From NCBI GenBank assembly GCA_900547475.1, contig URGW01000033.1, positions 1-45,031 of the forward strand: 45,031 nt of DNA. The letters run 5' to 3'. This document shows positions 27,800-36,504 of this stretch, one piece after another. Position numbers and translations under genes: made by a program. This stretch comes from an uncultured Clostridium sp. (GTDB taxonomy: Bacteria; Bacillota; Clostridia; Clostridiales; Clostridiaceae). Positions within the stretch are counted from its first letter, which is position 1. Each line of letters begins with the position of its first letter. The notes under the pieces were generated by a model. That model was not told the DNA's origin. It saw only the letters and a program-made list of their open reading frames with translations, and did not search any database.

Positions 27800-29161
27800 T
27801 TACATACCAAACATAATGAATGTTACTATACTTAATATAGCACAGATTATCCATCCTAGTGGTATACTTCTCTTTAAGAAATCTTTTGTATCTACTTTTG
27901 TGTATCCAAGTCCCCAAACTATCCATGATTGAGTTATACAGCTTGATATGTTCATTGTTATTGTTGGTGCATACATTAATGGGAACAATAGAAGGTTTGA
28001 GAATCCAACACTCTTTAATATTCCTAATGTAGCAGCCCCACATCCAGCTAATGTGAATGGTCCTCTGAACATTCCAAGTGGCGCTAATATTGCAAATGCA
28101 ATACAAATTACTATTGGGCTATTTGGTATTATTCCACCTAATACTGCATTGAAATATGGTACACATAATTCAGCAGCTTTATTGAACATTGGTATCATAA
28201 GCATGAATCCAACTAATGGAGCAGTATCTATTGCACCATCAAAGAATGTCTTACTGAATACTTCTGTCGCAGCTTTATATGAAGTTAATTTTCCACATAC
28301 TGCCAAAGCAAAGAAGCTTGCTACTAAGAATCCAACTATAACTGGAATTTGGAATCCAATTGCTAATACAACTGGTATAAATGGTGTTATTAATGCAACC
28401 ATCGGTGCTGAAGTTGTTTCTTCTTCAATCTTAGGTGCTTGTGCTGCCCATGCATGAACTCTCTTCTTCTTTTTCATTGCTATAATAGGAACTAATATCG
28501 CTACTAATAATTGAACCCCTAAAGCCACAAACCCCCATCTTAAATACGTTGAATCATAGAAATAAGCTTGTTCTCCATTAGCTCCTAAGTAAAATGCTTG
28601 ATATTGATTAAATATAACTGGGTTTATGTATAAACCAGCTCCAATTGATAATAAGAATGATATAATTGCTGTAACCTTAGGAATACCTAATGATAATAAT
28701 ATTGGAAGTACAATTACTCCGATAGCAACAACTGCTCCAGCTCCAAACATACTTGAAAATACTGCTGTTGTAACTATAGCTAAAAGTGTAGAAGTAACAA
28801 CTGGTTTATCTCCACCAAACTCTACAGTCTTCTTAATCATAGTAGATGCTATACCTGTTTCTAGCATTATTCTACCAAACCATGCTCCAAATATGAAGTT
28901 AACTAAAACTCCTCCCCAACCTTCTGGTCCTCCTTGGAATACGTGCTTAAGTGCACCTACTACCCCTATATTGACTATATCGCTATTCTGCGCTATAAAA
29001 TCTGGATTAGTTACAAATGCATTTCCTATAAGAGGTAATACTGTCCAAATCACAGCCATGATTAAGATACCTGTCATTAAGTTTCCACCCTTAACAGCAT
29101 ATACAACTAATCCGGCAAATGATATTAATAGTAAAATACCAATAATAAATTCAATACTCAT
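27800..29161 (-). CDS. Multi-span carboxylate-type (GntP/CitMHS-like) transporter
   Basis: A 453-residue integral membrane protein with about twelve hydrophobic segments and the organisation of the gluconate/citrate ion-transporter superfamily. Typical glycine-rich stretches include FGAGAVVAIGVIVLPI and GMFRGPFTLAGCGAA. A basic loop (MKKKKRV) sits near residue 230. AAGGAG precedes the ATG. It lies within the YhcH/dehydrogenase/HyuA operon and probably imports the substrate that these enzymes process. The cargo cannot be read from the sequence; an organic or sugar acid is a family-level guess. Confidence 0.82.
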   Translation of the reverse strand: MSIEFIIGILLLISFAGLVVYAVKGGNLMTGILIMAVIWTVLPLIGNAFVTNPDFIAQNSDIVNIGVVGALKHVFQGGPEGWGGVLVNFIFGAWFGRIMLETGIASTMIKKTVEFGGDKPVVTSTLLAIVTTAVFSSMFGAGAVVAIGVIVLPILLSLGIPKVTAIISFLLSIGAGLYINPVIFNQYQAFYLGANGEQAYFYDSTYLRWGFVALGVQLLVAILVPIIAMKKKKRVHAWAAQAPKIEEETTSAPMVALITPFIPVVLAIGFQIPVIVGFLVASFFALAVCGKLTSYKAATEVFSKTFFDGAIDTAPLVGFMLMIPMFNKAAELCVPYFNAVLGGIIPNSPIVICIAFAILAPLGMFRGPFTLAGCGAATLGILKSVGFSNLLLFPLMYAPTITMNISSCITQSWIVWGLGYTKVDTKDFLKRSIPLGWIICAILSIVTFIMFGM

Positions 29162-29328
29162 TTTAGTTTCTCCTTAACTTTAGTTTATTAACGTATTAAT
29201 TCGTTAATTTATTAATTAACAATGTTTTTTAAATTTTTAGCTTTGCACTGCTAATACAAATTTCATATAGACAACCTATTAATAATATAATCTATATTCT
29301 AAATTAGCAATGCCTAGCTAAGATTTAA

Positions 29329-30324
29329 TTAATATCTTTTTCTGTAATCTTCTAATATTTCATCCATTACTTTTATAACGTGTGCTGCACTTTCTAAATC
29401 AGCTGGAGATTTTTCTTTTCCGATTAATTCATTAACTATAGTTTGAATATAAGGTTGAGCTACATGTTCTGGCTCTTGATAATCAATAACTTCTTCTTGT
29501 CCATCGATTATAACCTTTATTGGTCCATAGAATAATCCTGTAGTACTTATTCTACCTTTATCACCTACGATTAACATTTCTTCTTCATCATGGTCAGCAA
29601 CATAACACCATATTCCGTTACCCATAACTCCACTTTCTGTCTTGAAGATTGCATTTACTGTATCTTCAACTTCATAGTATCCACCGTAGTTTTCAGCCAT
29701 ACCACTTACATTTTCAATTTTACCAAATAGGTACTCAACTATATCTAAGACGTGAGCAACCATATCTACAAACTTACCGCCCCCTGCTGCTTCTGGTCTT
29801 AATCTCCATGGTAAGTTATCTCTATCTAAATCAATATCTTCAACTTTCATGAATTGTCTTAAGTGAACAAAATTAACTTTTCCTAATGCTCCACTTTCGA
29901 TTATTTCTTTGATCTTCATGTACTTAGCCATTCCTCTTCTGTAGAAAGCTACGTATATCGGAAGATTAACTTCTTCTGATTTTGCAATCATTTCTAAACA
30001 TTCTGAATAAGTTAATGCCATTGGTTTTTCAGTATAAGGAATCTTTCCTGCTTCTAAGCACTTCATTGAATAATCCTTATGGAACTTCGGAGGTGTTGGA
30101 AGGTATACTGCATTTATTTCTGGATCTGCAAGCATTTCTTCCACAGTTTTATAAACAACTGGTACTCCATGTCTTTTTGCATAATCACATGCTCTATCAT
30201 AATCTAAGTCAAATACTGCTTTTAATTCTGAATTTTCTGATTTGTATAGACCTGGACCACTTTTCTTTTCTGTTACGACACCGCAACCAACCATGCCCCA
30301 TACTACTTTATTTAATTTTTCCAT
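29329..30324 (-). CDS. Gfo/Idh/MocA-family NAD(P)-dependent oxidoreductase
   Basis: A 331-residue sugar-type dehydrogenase. The N-terminal Rossmann motif is the variant GMVGCGVVTE; the family EKP motif is YTEKPMAL near residue 98, and AGGGKFVDMVAHVLD carries the catalytic Asp/His pair near 180-188. AAGGAG precedes the ATG, 24 bases after the yhcH-like gene. It should oxidise or reduce a hydroxyl on a cyclic sugar or sugar-like substrate. Members with YhcH-type partners are known in anhydro-sialic acid use, but nothing here proves that substrate. Confidence 0.88.
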   Translation of the reverse strand: MEKLNKVVWGMVGCGVVTEKKSGPGLYKSENSELKAVFDLDYDRACDYAKRHGVPVVYKTVEEMLADPEINAVYLPTPPKFHKDYSMKCLEAGKIPYTEKPMALTYSECLEMIAKSEEVNLPIYVAFYRRGMAKYMKIKEIIESGALGKVNFVHLRQFMKVEDIDLDRDNLPWRLRPEAAGGGKFVDMVAHVLDIVEYLFGKIENVSGMAENYGGYYEVEDTVNAIFKTESGVMGNGIWCYVADHDEEEMLIVGDKGRISTTGLFYGPIKVIIDGQEEVIDYQEPEHVAQPYIQTIVNELIGKEKSPADLESAAHVIKVMDEILEDYRKRY

Positions 30325-30348
30325 TTTAATTTCTCCTTTGGCTTAAAA

Positions 30349-30822
30349 TTATAAAGTTGAAACTTTAACCTTTATAACTATCTTTCTTATTATCATTGAT
30401 TCATCCTTCATTATTGCAGGAATATGAACATCATGTGGATAGAATACTGCATAAGAGCCTTCTTCCATTTCTAAGTGAGTTTCTCTTGCATTTTGATTGT
30501 TTTTATAGAATATAAGGTCTCTTGTTTCTAAAAGATTTTCATCTATTTCATTGTCTCCCATGTCTGGATAACAACCTATTTTTTCTTTTCCTTTTGCTAA
30601 GAATTGAACATCAACATATGTTTCATGTACTTCTGGACGCAAATTACATCTTTCAGTAGTTTGAACATCTAGCACTTGTAAAATCATATTATCGCCATCT
30701 AATTCATATCTTCCCGGTTCCATAGCTACTAAATCATTTTCTTTAAGGTAATTTATAGCTTTTTGAACAGCTACTGGATAGCTTGATATATTTTCATTAC
30801 ACTTTATATTTCCGAAAATCAT
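30349..30822 (-). CDS. YhcH/YjgK/YiaL (NanQ-like) family protein
   Basis: A 157-residue cupin-like protein of the YhcH/YjgK/YiaL family. Conserved marks are EVHETYVDVQFLAKGKE and the metal-site end FYPHDVHIPAI. Characterised relatives act on sugar acids, for example as sialic acid anomerase or in related isomerisations. It is the first gene of the operon, with GGGGAGG before the ATG and a promoter at 30925-30953. Role inferred: isomerising or opening the ring of a sugar-like substrate. Confidence 0.88.
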   Translation of the reverse strand: MIFGNIKCNENISSYPVAVQKAINYLKENDLVAMEPGRYELDGDNMILQVLDVQTTERCNLRPEVHETYVDVQFLAKGKEKIGCYPDMGDNEIDENLLETRDLIFYKNNQNARETHLEMEEGSYAVFYPHDVHIPAIMKDESMIIRKIVIKVKVSTL

Positions 30823-30924
30823 TTTATACCTCCCCTAAAATTAATTCCTAAATTCAATCTCGTTTTTATTGTTATTTTTTCTACAATTTTCAACAAAGTT
30901 TTATACATAAACTTTACATTTGTT

Positions 30925-30953
30925 ATATTACAGACAATTAAACCCACTTTCAA
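30925..30953 (-). promoter_or_regulatory. Sigma-A promoter of the YhcH operon
   Basis: Minus-strand TTGAAA, 17-base spacer, TAATAT, about 100 bases before the yhcH-like ATG. The remaining gap sequence (30980-31183) is AT-rich with no gene that I can support. Confidence 0.7.
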
Positions 30954-30961
30954 TTCATTTT

Positions 30962-30979
30962 AGGAATGATATTATTCCT
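30962..30979. promoter_or_regulatory. AGGAAT-N6-ATTCCT dyad upstream of the promoter
   Basis: Perfect 6-base inverted repeat separated by 6 bases, ending 9 bases before the -35 element of the YhcH-operon promoter. This is a plausible activator or regulator site; no protein is assigned to it. Confidence 0.45.
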
Positions 30980-31183
30980 TTTTTGAATAGTATTATAAAA
31001 TCTAATTATAATCTTTGTTATTTTTTTATCATTTTTCATAGTTATTTCAACGCTTTAGCATAGTTTTAATCTATTAATATTAATCATATAAAATATTAAT
31101 AAATTTCATAAAAAAAATTAATCTTTTATTGACTTTTAAAAAGCAAAAAATTTCTAAACACTACTTGTATTTAAATTTTATAA

Positions 31184-31238
31184 AAAATGAGCTATCATGT
31201 TAATAAATTAAAATTATATTAGCATGATAGCTCATTTT
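31184..31238. terminator. Long-armed terminator after the HMA-like gene
   Basis: 16-base perfect arms (31184-31199, 31223-31238) with a 23-base loop; runs of A and T at the two ends allow termination in either direction. It lies downstream of the 21-residue peptide on the minus strand. Confidence 0.75.
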
Positions 31239-31298
31239 TACTTAACTATTATTTTTCTATTCTAATCACTTTTTTCTTATCTTTCTAATCTTATATAT

Positions 31299-31364
31299 TT
31301 ATAATACTAGCATACACATAGCTGTGCTTAACCAAGTAATTGCTACTCCTCTTACCTTTTCCAT
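31299..31364 (-). CDS. 21-residue putative membrane peptide
   Basis: The ATG follows the HMA-like stop codon with no intervening base (TAA then ATG), a layout typical of translational coupling. The peptide starts MEKVRG and the rest (VAITWLSTAMCMLVL) is one hydrophobic stretch long enough to insert in a membrane. No independent ribosome site is visible, so it is real only if coupled. I do not recognise it. Confidence 0.4.
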   Translation of the reverse strand: MEKVRGVAITWLSTAMCMLVL

Positions 31365-31571
31365 TTAATTTACAATTTTATGTCCTGTATTTTCAATACA
31401 ACTTCTTATTTCTTGCTCAGTTGCTGGTTTATTATAAATTACTTCAACACTTCCTCGTGCCATATCTACACAAACGTTATCTACACCATCTATTTTTTGA
31501 AGTGCATTTTTAATTTGTGTCTTCATATTTTCATTTGCGATACCATTTACCATATAATGTTCTCTTTCCAT
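31365..31571 (-). CDS. HMA-fold protein lacking the metal-binding CxxC
   Basis: A 68-residue protein with the spacing of a heavy-metal-associated (copper-chaperone) domain: a strand starting YMV, GVDNVCVDMARGSVEVIY for the middle strands, and a final helix and strand ending TGHKIVN. The loop that should read GMTCxxC reads NGIANENMK, so both metal cysteines are absent. The start at 31571 has AAAGGAGTAG upstream; the frame extends further only into non-coding sequence. A metal role is doubtful; it may be a protein-interaction remnant of the fold. It lies 74 bases after the HAD gene. Confidence 0.75.
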   Translation of the reverse strand: MEREHYMVNGIANENMKTQIKNALQKIDGVDNVCVDMARGSVEVIYNKPATEQEIRSCIENTGHKIVN

Positions 31572-31645
31572 TAATACTACTCCTTTAAAAAAAATTATAT
31601 AAATAGTATTCTCAAAAAACATTACTATTATTATCAAAATTTTTT

Positions 31646-32314
31646 CTATTTTATACTCATTAATTCATTTCTTATTTCATTTAAATCATTAAAGCTTTTG
31701 TAAGAATTATTTAAAATCTTTTCATCCGCCTCTTTCAAGTCAACAACATGAATAGGAATCATACCAGCATTAAATGCAGCTTCTATTCCTGCACTTGAAT
31801 CTTCAATTACAATACATTGCTCTGGCTTTACCATTAACTTATCTGCAGCCTTTAAAAATATCTCCGGATTTGGCTTAGTTTCTATTACCTCATCCCTACA
31901 TATTACAACATCAAAAAAACTTTCGATATTAGCTTGCTTTAGTTGTTTAAATGCTCTTTTTGAAATAGCTGATGTAGCTAATGCAATTTTAAAATTATCT
32001 TCTTTTAAGTATTTTAAAATTTCATATACTCCTAACTTTAAAGGAACACCTTTTTCTATTTCTTTAGCTAAATTTTCATCTTTTTCTATATACATATCAT
32101 CTATTTTCAAATCACTTCCAAAATGATTTAAAAATACTTTCTTAACATTTTCACGACCAGTTCCTAATACTGATGCATACATTTCCTTTGTCATTTTATA
32201 TCCATACTTTTCAAAAACCTCTGACCATACTTTTAAATATATCATTTCAGTATCAAATATTACTCCATCCATATCAAATATTATAGCTTTTATTTTATCA
32301 ATCTCTAAAATCAT
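31646..32314 (-). CDS. HAD-family phosphatase / beta-phosphoglucomutase-like
   Basis: A 222-residue HAD hydrolase, subfamily IA. Motif I is FDMDGVIFDTE (nucleophile Asp near residue 15), motif II ATSAIS near 117, and motifs III/IV KPNPEIF and VIEDSSAGIEAA. A cap domain lies between motifs I and II. It resembles beta-phosphoglucomutases and sugar-phosphate phosphatases; the substrate is not predictable. GGGGAGAAGGTGA lies upstream of the ATG. Confidence 0.88.
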   Translation of the reverse strand: MILEIDKIKAIIFDMDGVIFDTEMIYLKVWSEVFEKYGYKMTKEMYASVLGTGRENVKKVFLNHFGSDLKIDDMYIEKDENLAKEIEKGVPLKLGVYEILKYLKEDNFKIALATSAISKRAFKQLKQANIESFFDVVICRDEVIETKPNPEIFLKAADKLMVKPEQCIVIEDSSAGIEAAFNAGMIPIHVVDLKEADEKILNNSYKSFNDLNEIRNELMSIK

Positions 32315-32469
32315 ATAACTACTGTCACCTTCTCCCCAATTATTATAATTAAAAAATTTTAGTAATAATTCATACTAATTATATCATAATTTAAATCTAC
32401 ACTTTTTCACTATTATATTTAATTTTTTATTATTTTCTTCTATTATCTACATTTAAACATATTTATTTT

Positions 32470-32517
32470 GAAAATAATGTAAGAATATTTGTGATTAATT
32501 ATTTTTACATTATTTTC
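32470..32517. repeat. 13-bp perfect inverted repeat between divergent genes
   Basis: Arms 32470-32482 and 32505-32517 are perfectly complementary and separated by 22 bases, in the ~310-base AT-rich gap between the HAD gene (minus) and the TPR gene (plus). No T-run follows, and it is far from both stop codons, so a regulator-binding dyad is more likely than a terminator. No clear promoter was identified in the rest of the gap. Confidence 0.5.
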
Positions 32518-32626
32518 TATTTAATATAAAATATGTATATACAATACTTTTTATATTTCTTCTATTTTTTTATAGCAAGAGATAAATTTAATAAAAATTT
32601 GATGAATGGGAGGGTAATTTAACCGT

Positions 32627-34678
32627 ATGAGTTGCTGGAATGTTTTAAGAATAAAACCAACTAGAAATATTGATAAAATTGAGAAGGCTTATGTTGAATT
32701 AAGTAATTCTACAACTAAAAATAATAAAGATGTTGAGGAGTTAGAATTAGCATATAATAAAGCTATTTCTTTAGCTACTGCATCTATTGGAGATTTAAAT
32801 ATGACTTTATTGCATAATTCTAATTTCGATATTTTATCAGCTTTAATAAACTCGTCAATAGATAATACAGCTATAGATTCAATAGATAAATTTATTGACA
32901 AATTAAATGAAATATATAATAATCCTACTCTTAGATTTTCTAAGGATTCATGGATTAGTTTATTAACGTTGCCTATTTTAAATAACCCTTCTATTAGTGA
33001 AAACTTAGAAATTGAACTTATTGAGTATATATATATACATAAATATCTTCCTTTAAGCATTTATACTCTATTAAATTCTAGATTTAATTGGACAAATAGA
33101 ATTAGTGAATTAAAAGCTAAGATTTCAAATGAAATAGTTGATTTTATCATAAATGAGATAAATAATCCATTACCTTTAACTTATAACTATTTATCTACTA
33201 TTGATAAAAATCAATTAGATGAATATCTCACTCTTAGAGAAAAGGCTTATTTATCCCTTAATTCTAATGAAGAAGATACTGATAAAAGCTATTTATTCGA
33301 TGCCTATGCTATATATACAAAAGATTTAGACTTATTAAAGCTATTAGGAAGTTATTATATTTCTAAAAATGATAATCTTATGGCTTTAAATTACTTTAGA
33401 GAAGCCATTGGTATAAATCCTAATGATATGTTTTGTCTTTCAAACTTTGGACATTTACTAGCAAAAAGTAACCAATTTTCAAATGCTATATACTACCTTG
33501 AAAAGTATATAAAAAAATTAAAAAATTCAATTGATTTAGAGCGTATTATTGATTTGGCTCACTGTTATCATCATTCATATGATCTACAAAAAGCTAAAGA
33601 TTTATATACTTTAATAATTAAATTAAGACCTTGGGATATTTCAACAAAGGTTGAACTAGATACTATTAAGAGTAAACTTTCTAATACTTCAGTATCTTCA
33701 CCATTAACAATTCCTATTTATAAAAAATATCTTAATCCATATATTGAACCATTTATGAATAAGCTAAAAGAAATCTATAATGATTTTTCACTTAGGATAA
33801 ACGAGGAAAGCTGGAAAGAATTATTTTCTTTACCTATAGCTTCAAATGAAATGCTATTTTATTTAGTAGAACAAAATATTATAGAGTTTATAACTAATAA
33901 TAAAAATATTCCTAAAAATATTTTTACATTTTTAAATACTAAATTTAATTGGCTATCTAGACATGATGAACTAATAGCAATTTATCCTACTTTAAAAATT
34001 GATTATTTATTTGATAGATTATCTTTTGGTGAAACATTAAGTTATGATTCTCTAAAAGATATTGATGCTAACATATTAGAAGAATATATAGACCTTCGTT
34101 CCATCGCTTATGATTTAGTTTCTAGCGGATCAAAGGATGTAGAATATTATTTAAATCAAGCATTAAACTTATATAATAAAGATTTTGAACTATATAAATT
34201 GCTTGGTCAATATTATTCAGATAATAATTCTTATGATGTTGCAATTACAAACTTTAAGTTAGTTCTTTCTTTTAAAGAAGATGATTATTACTCTATTTGC
34301 AGTTTAGCTTTATTACTAACTAAGATAGAAAATTATGAAGAAGCTCTTTATTATTTAAATAAAAGTGTTAATACTATTGCAGGTAGTATGCTACTTGATA
34401 ATGAAGATTTTTTAACTAAATATGCAATTAGTTTTTATTATACAAATGATTTAGTTAATGCAAAAAAATACTTTAAAAAACTAGCTAAACTTAATTCAAA
34501 TCTTAGATTTGTAAGTCATTATTTAAAGAATATAAATGATAGATTATCAGGTAAGAAGAAACCACCTATACCTGTAGATATTATTACAAACCCTAATTAT
34601 TACAAATCTAAAACAAAGACTAAATTAATAGATATTGTTTCAAAATTTAAACAAAATATCGGTATATCATATAGGTAA
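32627..34678 (+). CDS. Large TPR protein with J-domain-like N terminus and internal duplication
   Basis: A 683-residue protein. Residues ~3-50 (CWNVLRIKPTRNIDKIEKAY) resemble the first two helices of a J domain, but no HPD is seen. Two units of ~280 residues follow (~88-350 and ~373-650), each starting with KLNEIYNNPTLRFSKDSW or its relative KLKEIYNDFSLRINEESW, then F-N-W and a block of TPR helices. There is no signal peptide or membrane helix, so it is probably cytoplasmic. GGGAGGG lies 12 bases before the ATG. The function is unknown; scaffolding or chaperone linkage is inferred from the fold types. Confidence 0.8.
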   Translation: MSCWNVLRIKPTRNIDKIEKAYVELSNSTTKNNKDVEELELAYNKAISLATASIGDLNMTLLHNSNFDILSALINSSIDNTAIDSIDKFIDKLNEIYNNPTLRFSKDSWISLLTLPILNNPSISENLEIELIEYIYIHKYLPLSIYTLLNSRFNWTNRISELKAKISNEIVDFIINEINNPLPLTYNYLSTIDKNQLDEYLTLREKAYLSLNSNEEDTDKSYLFDAYAIYTKDLDLLKLLGSYYISKNDNLMALNYFREAIGINPNDMFCLSNFGHLLAKSNQFSNAIYYLEKYIKKLKNSIDLERIIDLAHCYHHSYDLQKAKDLYTLIIKLRPWDISTKVELDTIKSKLSNTSVSSPLTIPIYKKYLNPYIEPFMNKLKEIYNDFSLRINEESWKELFSLPIASNEMLFYLVEQNIIEFITNNKNIPKNIFTFLNTKFNWLSRHDELIAIYPTLKIDYLFDRLSFGETLSYDSLKDIDANILEEYIDLRSIAYDLVSSGSKDVEYYLNQALNLYNKDFELYKLLGQYYSDNNSYDVAITNFKLVLSFKEDDYYSICSLALLLTKIENYEEALYYLNKSVNTIAGSMLLDNEDFLTKYAISFYYTNDLVNAKKYFKKLAKLNSNLRFVSHYLKNINDRLSGKKKPPIPVDIITNPNYYKSKTKTKLIDIVSKFKQNIGISYR

Positions 34679-34705
34679 AGTTACTCCTATCTTTTGATAC
34701 AGAAA

Positions 34706-34743
34706 AATAAGAGGAATTTATAAAAATAATTATTCCTCTTATT
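34706..34743. terminator. Bidirectional terminator between the TPR gene and tyrS
   Basis: 12-base perfect arms (34706-34717, 34732-34743) around a 14-base AT loop between convergent genes; T-rich sequence flanks both sides. Confidence 0.75.
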
Positions 34744-34778
34744 GTTATTATCATATTTTTTAAATTATAAAATATTTT

Positions 34779-35969
34779 TTATTTTATAATTATCTTTATA
34801 AACTTCTTCTTTCCTATCTGTATTATCATTTCTTCACTTAATATTAAATCTTCTATATCTCTTAATTTTTCTCCATTTATCTTAACTCCACCTTGAGCTA
34901 CTAATCTTCTAAATTCATTTTTACTTTTAACTAATAAATTATTAGTTATTATTTCTGCTAAATCTAAATTTTCCTTACTTACTTCAATACACTTTATATC
35001 ATCAGGTATCTCTTTCTTTTGAAAAACTAATTTAAATCTATCTTCAGCATCCTTTACTGCATCTTTCCCATGATATAGTTTTACTATTTCTCTTCCTAAC
35101 TGCATTTTTATATCTCGTGGATTAGCCCCATCCCTTAATAATTCTTTTATCTTTTCTACTTTATCCGGATGAATATCCGTTACTAATTCAAAATATTTAA
35201 CTATTAACTCATCAGGAAGAGTCATTATTTTCTCAAACATAACCCTTGCATCTTCATCTATTCCAATATAATTCCCTAAACTTTTGCTCATTTTGTTAAT
35301 ACCATCTAATCCTTCAAGTAATGGCATCATTATAGTACATTGTGGCTCCTGTCCAAACTCTTTTTGAAGCATTCTTCCCATAAGTAAATTAAATCTTTGA
35401 TCTGTTCCTCCAAGTTCAATATCTGCTTTTATTTCTACAGAATCAAATCCTTGCATTAAAGGATAAAAAAATTCATGAATACTTATTGGCATTTGATTTT
35501 CGTATCTTTTTTTAAAATCATCTCTTTCAAGCATTCTTGCTACTGTCATCTTTGATCCCAATCTTATTACATCTTCAAAATTCATTTTTGAAAGCCATTC
35601 ACTATTGAAATTAACTTTTGTTTTTTTCTTATCTAATACTTTAAATATTTGCTCTTCGTATGTTTTTGCATTTTCTAAAACCTGTTCAGTTGTTAATGCC
35701 TTTCTTGCTTTAGATTTTCCAGTAGGATCTCCTATCTTTCCAGTAAAATCTCCTATTATTATTACAATATTATGTCCTAAATCTTGAAGTTGCCTTAGCT
35801 TTCTCAAAACTACAGTATGTCCTAAGTGAATGTCTGGAGCACTTGGATCAAGTCCTAATTTTACTGTTAACGACTTATTCTTATCTAACTTTTCCTTTAA
35901 CTCATCTAAACCAATTATCTCATCTACACCTTTTGAAATTATCTTAATTTGTTCATCTATATTTATCAT
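34779..35969 (-). CDS. tyrS: Tyrosyl-tRNA synthetase
   Basis: A class I synthetase that charges tRNA-Tyr. The HIGH-like motif is HLGHTVV (near residue 48), KMSKS is intact near 230, and a C-terminal S4-type RNA-binding domain ends the 396-residue protein (RRLVAQGGVKINGEKL). The start at 35969 (MINIDEQ) is chosen because GGAGG lies 8 bases before it; a longer frame begins inside that site. A T-box leader with a UAC specifier precedes it, confirming the amino acid. Confidence 0.95.
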   Translation of the reverse strand: MINIDEQIKIISKGVDEIIGLDELKEKLDKNKSLTVKLGLDPSAPDIHLGHTVVLRKLRQLQDLGHNIVIIIGDFTGKIGDPTGKSKARKALTTEQVLENAKTYEEQIFKVLDKKKTKVNFNSEWLSKMNFEDVIRLGSKMTVARMLERDDFKKRYENQMPISIHEFFYPLMQGFDSVEIKADIELGGTDQRFNLLMGRMLQKEFGQEPQCTIMMPLLEGLDGINKMSKSLGNYIGIDEDARVMFEKIMTLPDELIVKYFELVTDIHPDKVEKIKELLRDGANPRDIKMQLGREIVKLYHGKDAVKDAEDRFKLVFQKKEIPDDIKCIEVSKENLDLAEIITNNLLVKSKNEFRRLVAQGGVKINGEKLRDIEDLILSEEMIIQIGKKKFIKIIIK

Positions 35970-36152
35970 TTTTATTTCCTCCAATTATTTTTAGATTTTA
36001 AAACTAAAATTTTTATTAAGCATTTACTAGTTAATGTGCACTTTAATTAGTAATATCGCTTAATCTCTATATAAACTGCGCAATTTTATTCTTAATTAAT
36101 TTTCTTATTTATTTCTGTTATATTACACATCAGTATTAATATTTTTAAATAC

Positions 36153-36430
36153 AAAAAAGCCCTCATCCTATCGAATAGGACGAGAGCTATATACTCACGT
36201 GTTACCACCTAAATTTATCATTACTTCACAATAACAACCTCTTCAGGTACGCCAAAAAATTATCTTGGTTATACCCTAGCACTATAACGTGTGCGATACG
36301 ACATCTGCCTACTGGTTGTTATCTTTCGGAGTGCTGCTCAGAGACGTATTCAAATTAACTTGTTTTGTTCCTTTCACCAACCGGAACCTCTCTGTAAAAC
36401 TCTATTAATTCTACTATTTCTCTTCAAAGC
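36153..36430 (-). promoter_or_regulatory. T-box riboswitch of tyrS (Tyr UAC specifier)
   Basis: On the minus strand the leader has a Stem I base CAGAGAG paired with GTCTCTG. The specifier codon TAC lies at 36346-36348, next to the closing helix. The T-box motif AGGTGGTAACACGTG is at 36196-36210, and a strong terminator hairpin with TTTTTT is at 36153-36187. UAC is the tyrosine codon, agreeing with the gene that follows ~185 bases later. Uncharged tRNA-Tyr should stabilise the antiterminator and raise tyrS expression. Confidence 0.93.
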
Positions 36431-36453
36431 TTTAATTATTATATTTATATTTT

Positions 36454-36481
36454 ATTATATAACTTTCCAATTTCTTGTCAA
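36454..36481 (-). promoter_or_regulatory. Sigma-A promoter of the tyrS T-box transcript
   Basis: Minus-strand TTGACA, 16-base spacer, TATAAT, a few bases upstream of the T-box Stem I. Both hexamers are perfect consensus. Confidence 0.85.
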
Positions 36482-36504
36482 TACATTTATTTTAATTCTC
36501 TATT

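Noticed and set aside
27948..29177. Two long plus-strand open frames (169 and 183 codons) opposite the transporter gene
   Set aside because: They mirror a hydrophobic minus-strand gene, lack ribosome sites and read as low-complexity shadow protein.
31362..31637. Longer 90-residue version of the HMA-like protein
   Set aside because: The extra N-terminal residues precede a clear AAAGGAG site and look like untranslated AT-rich leader.
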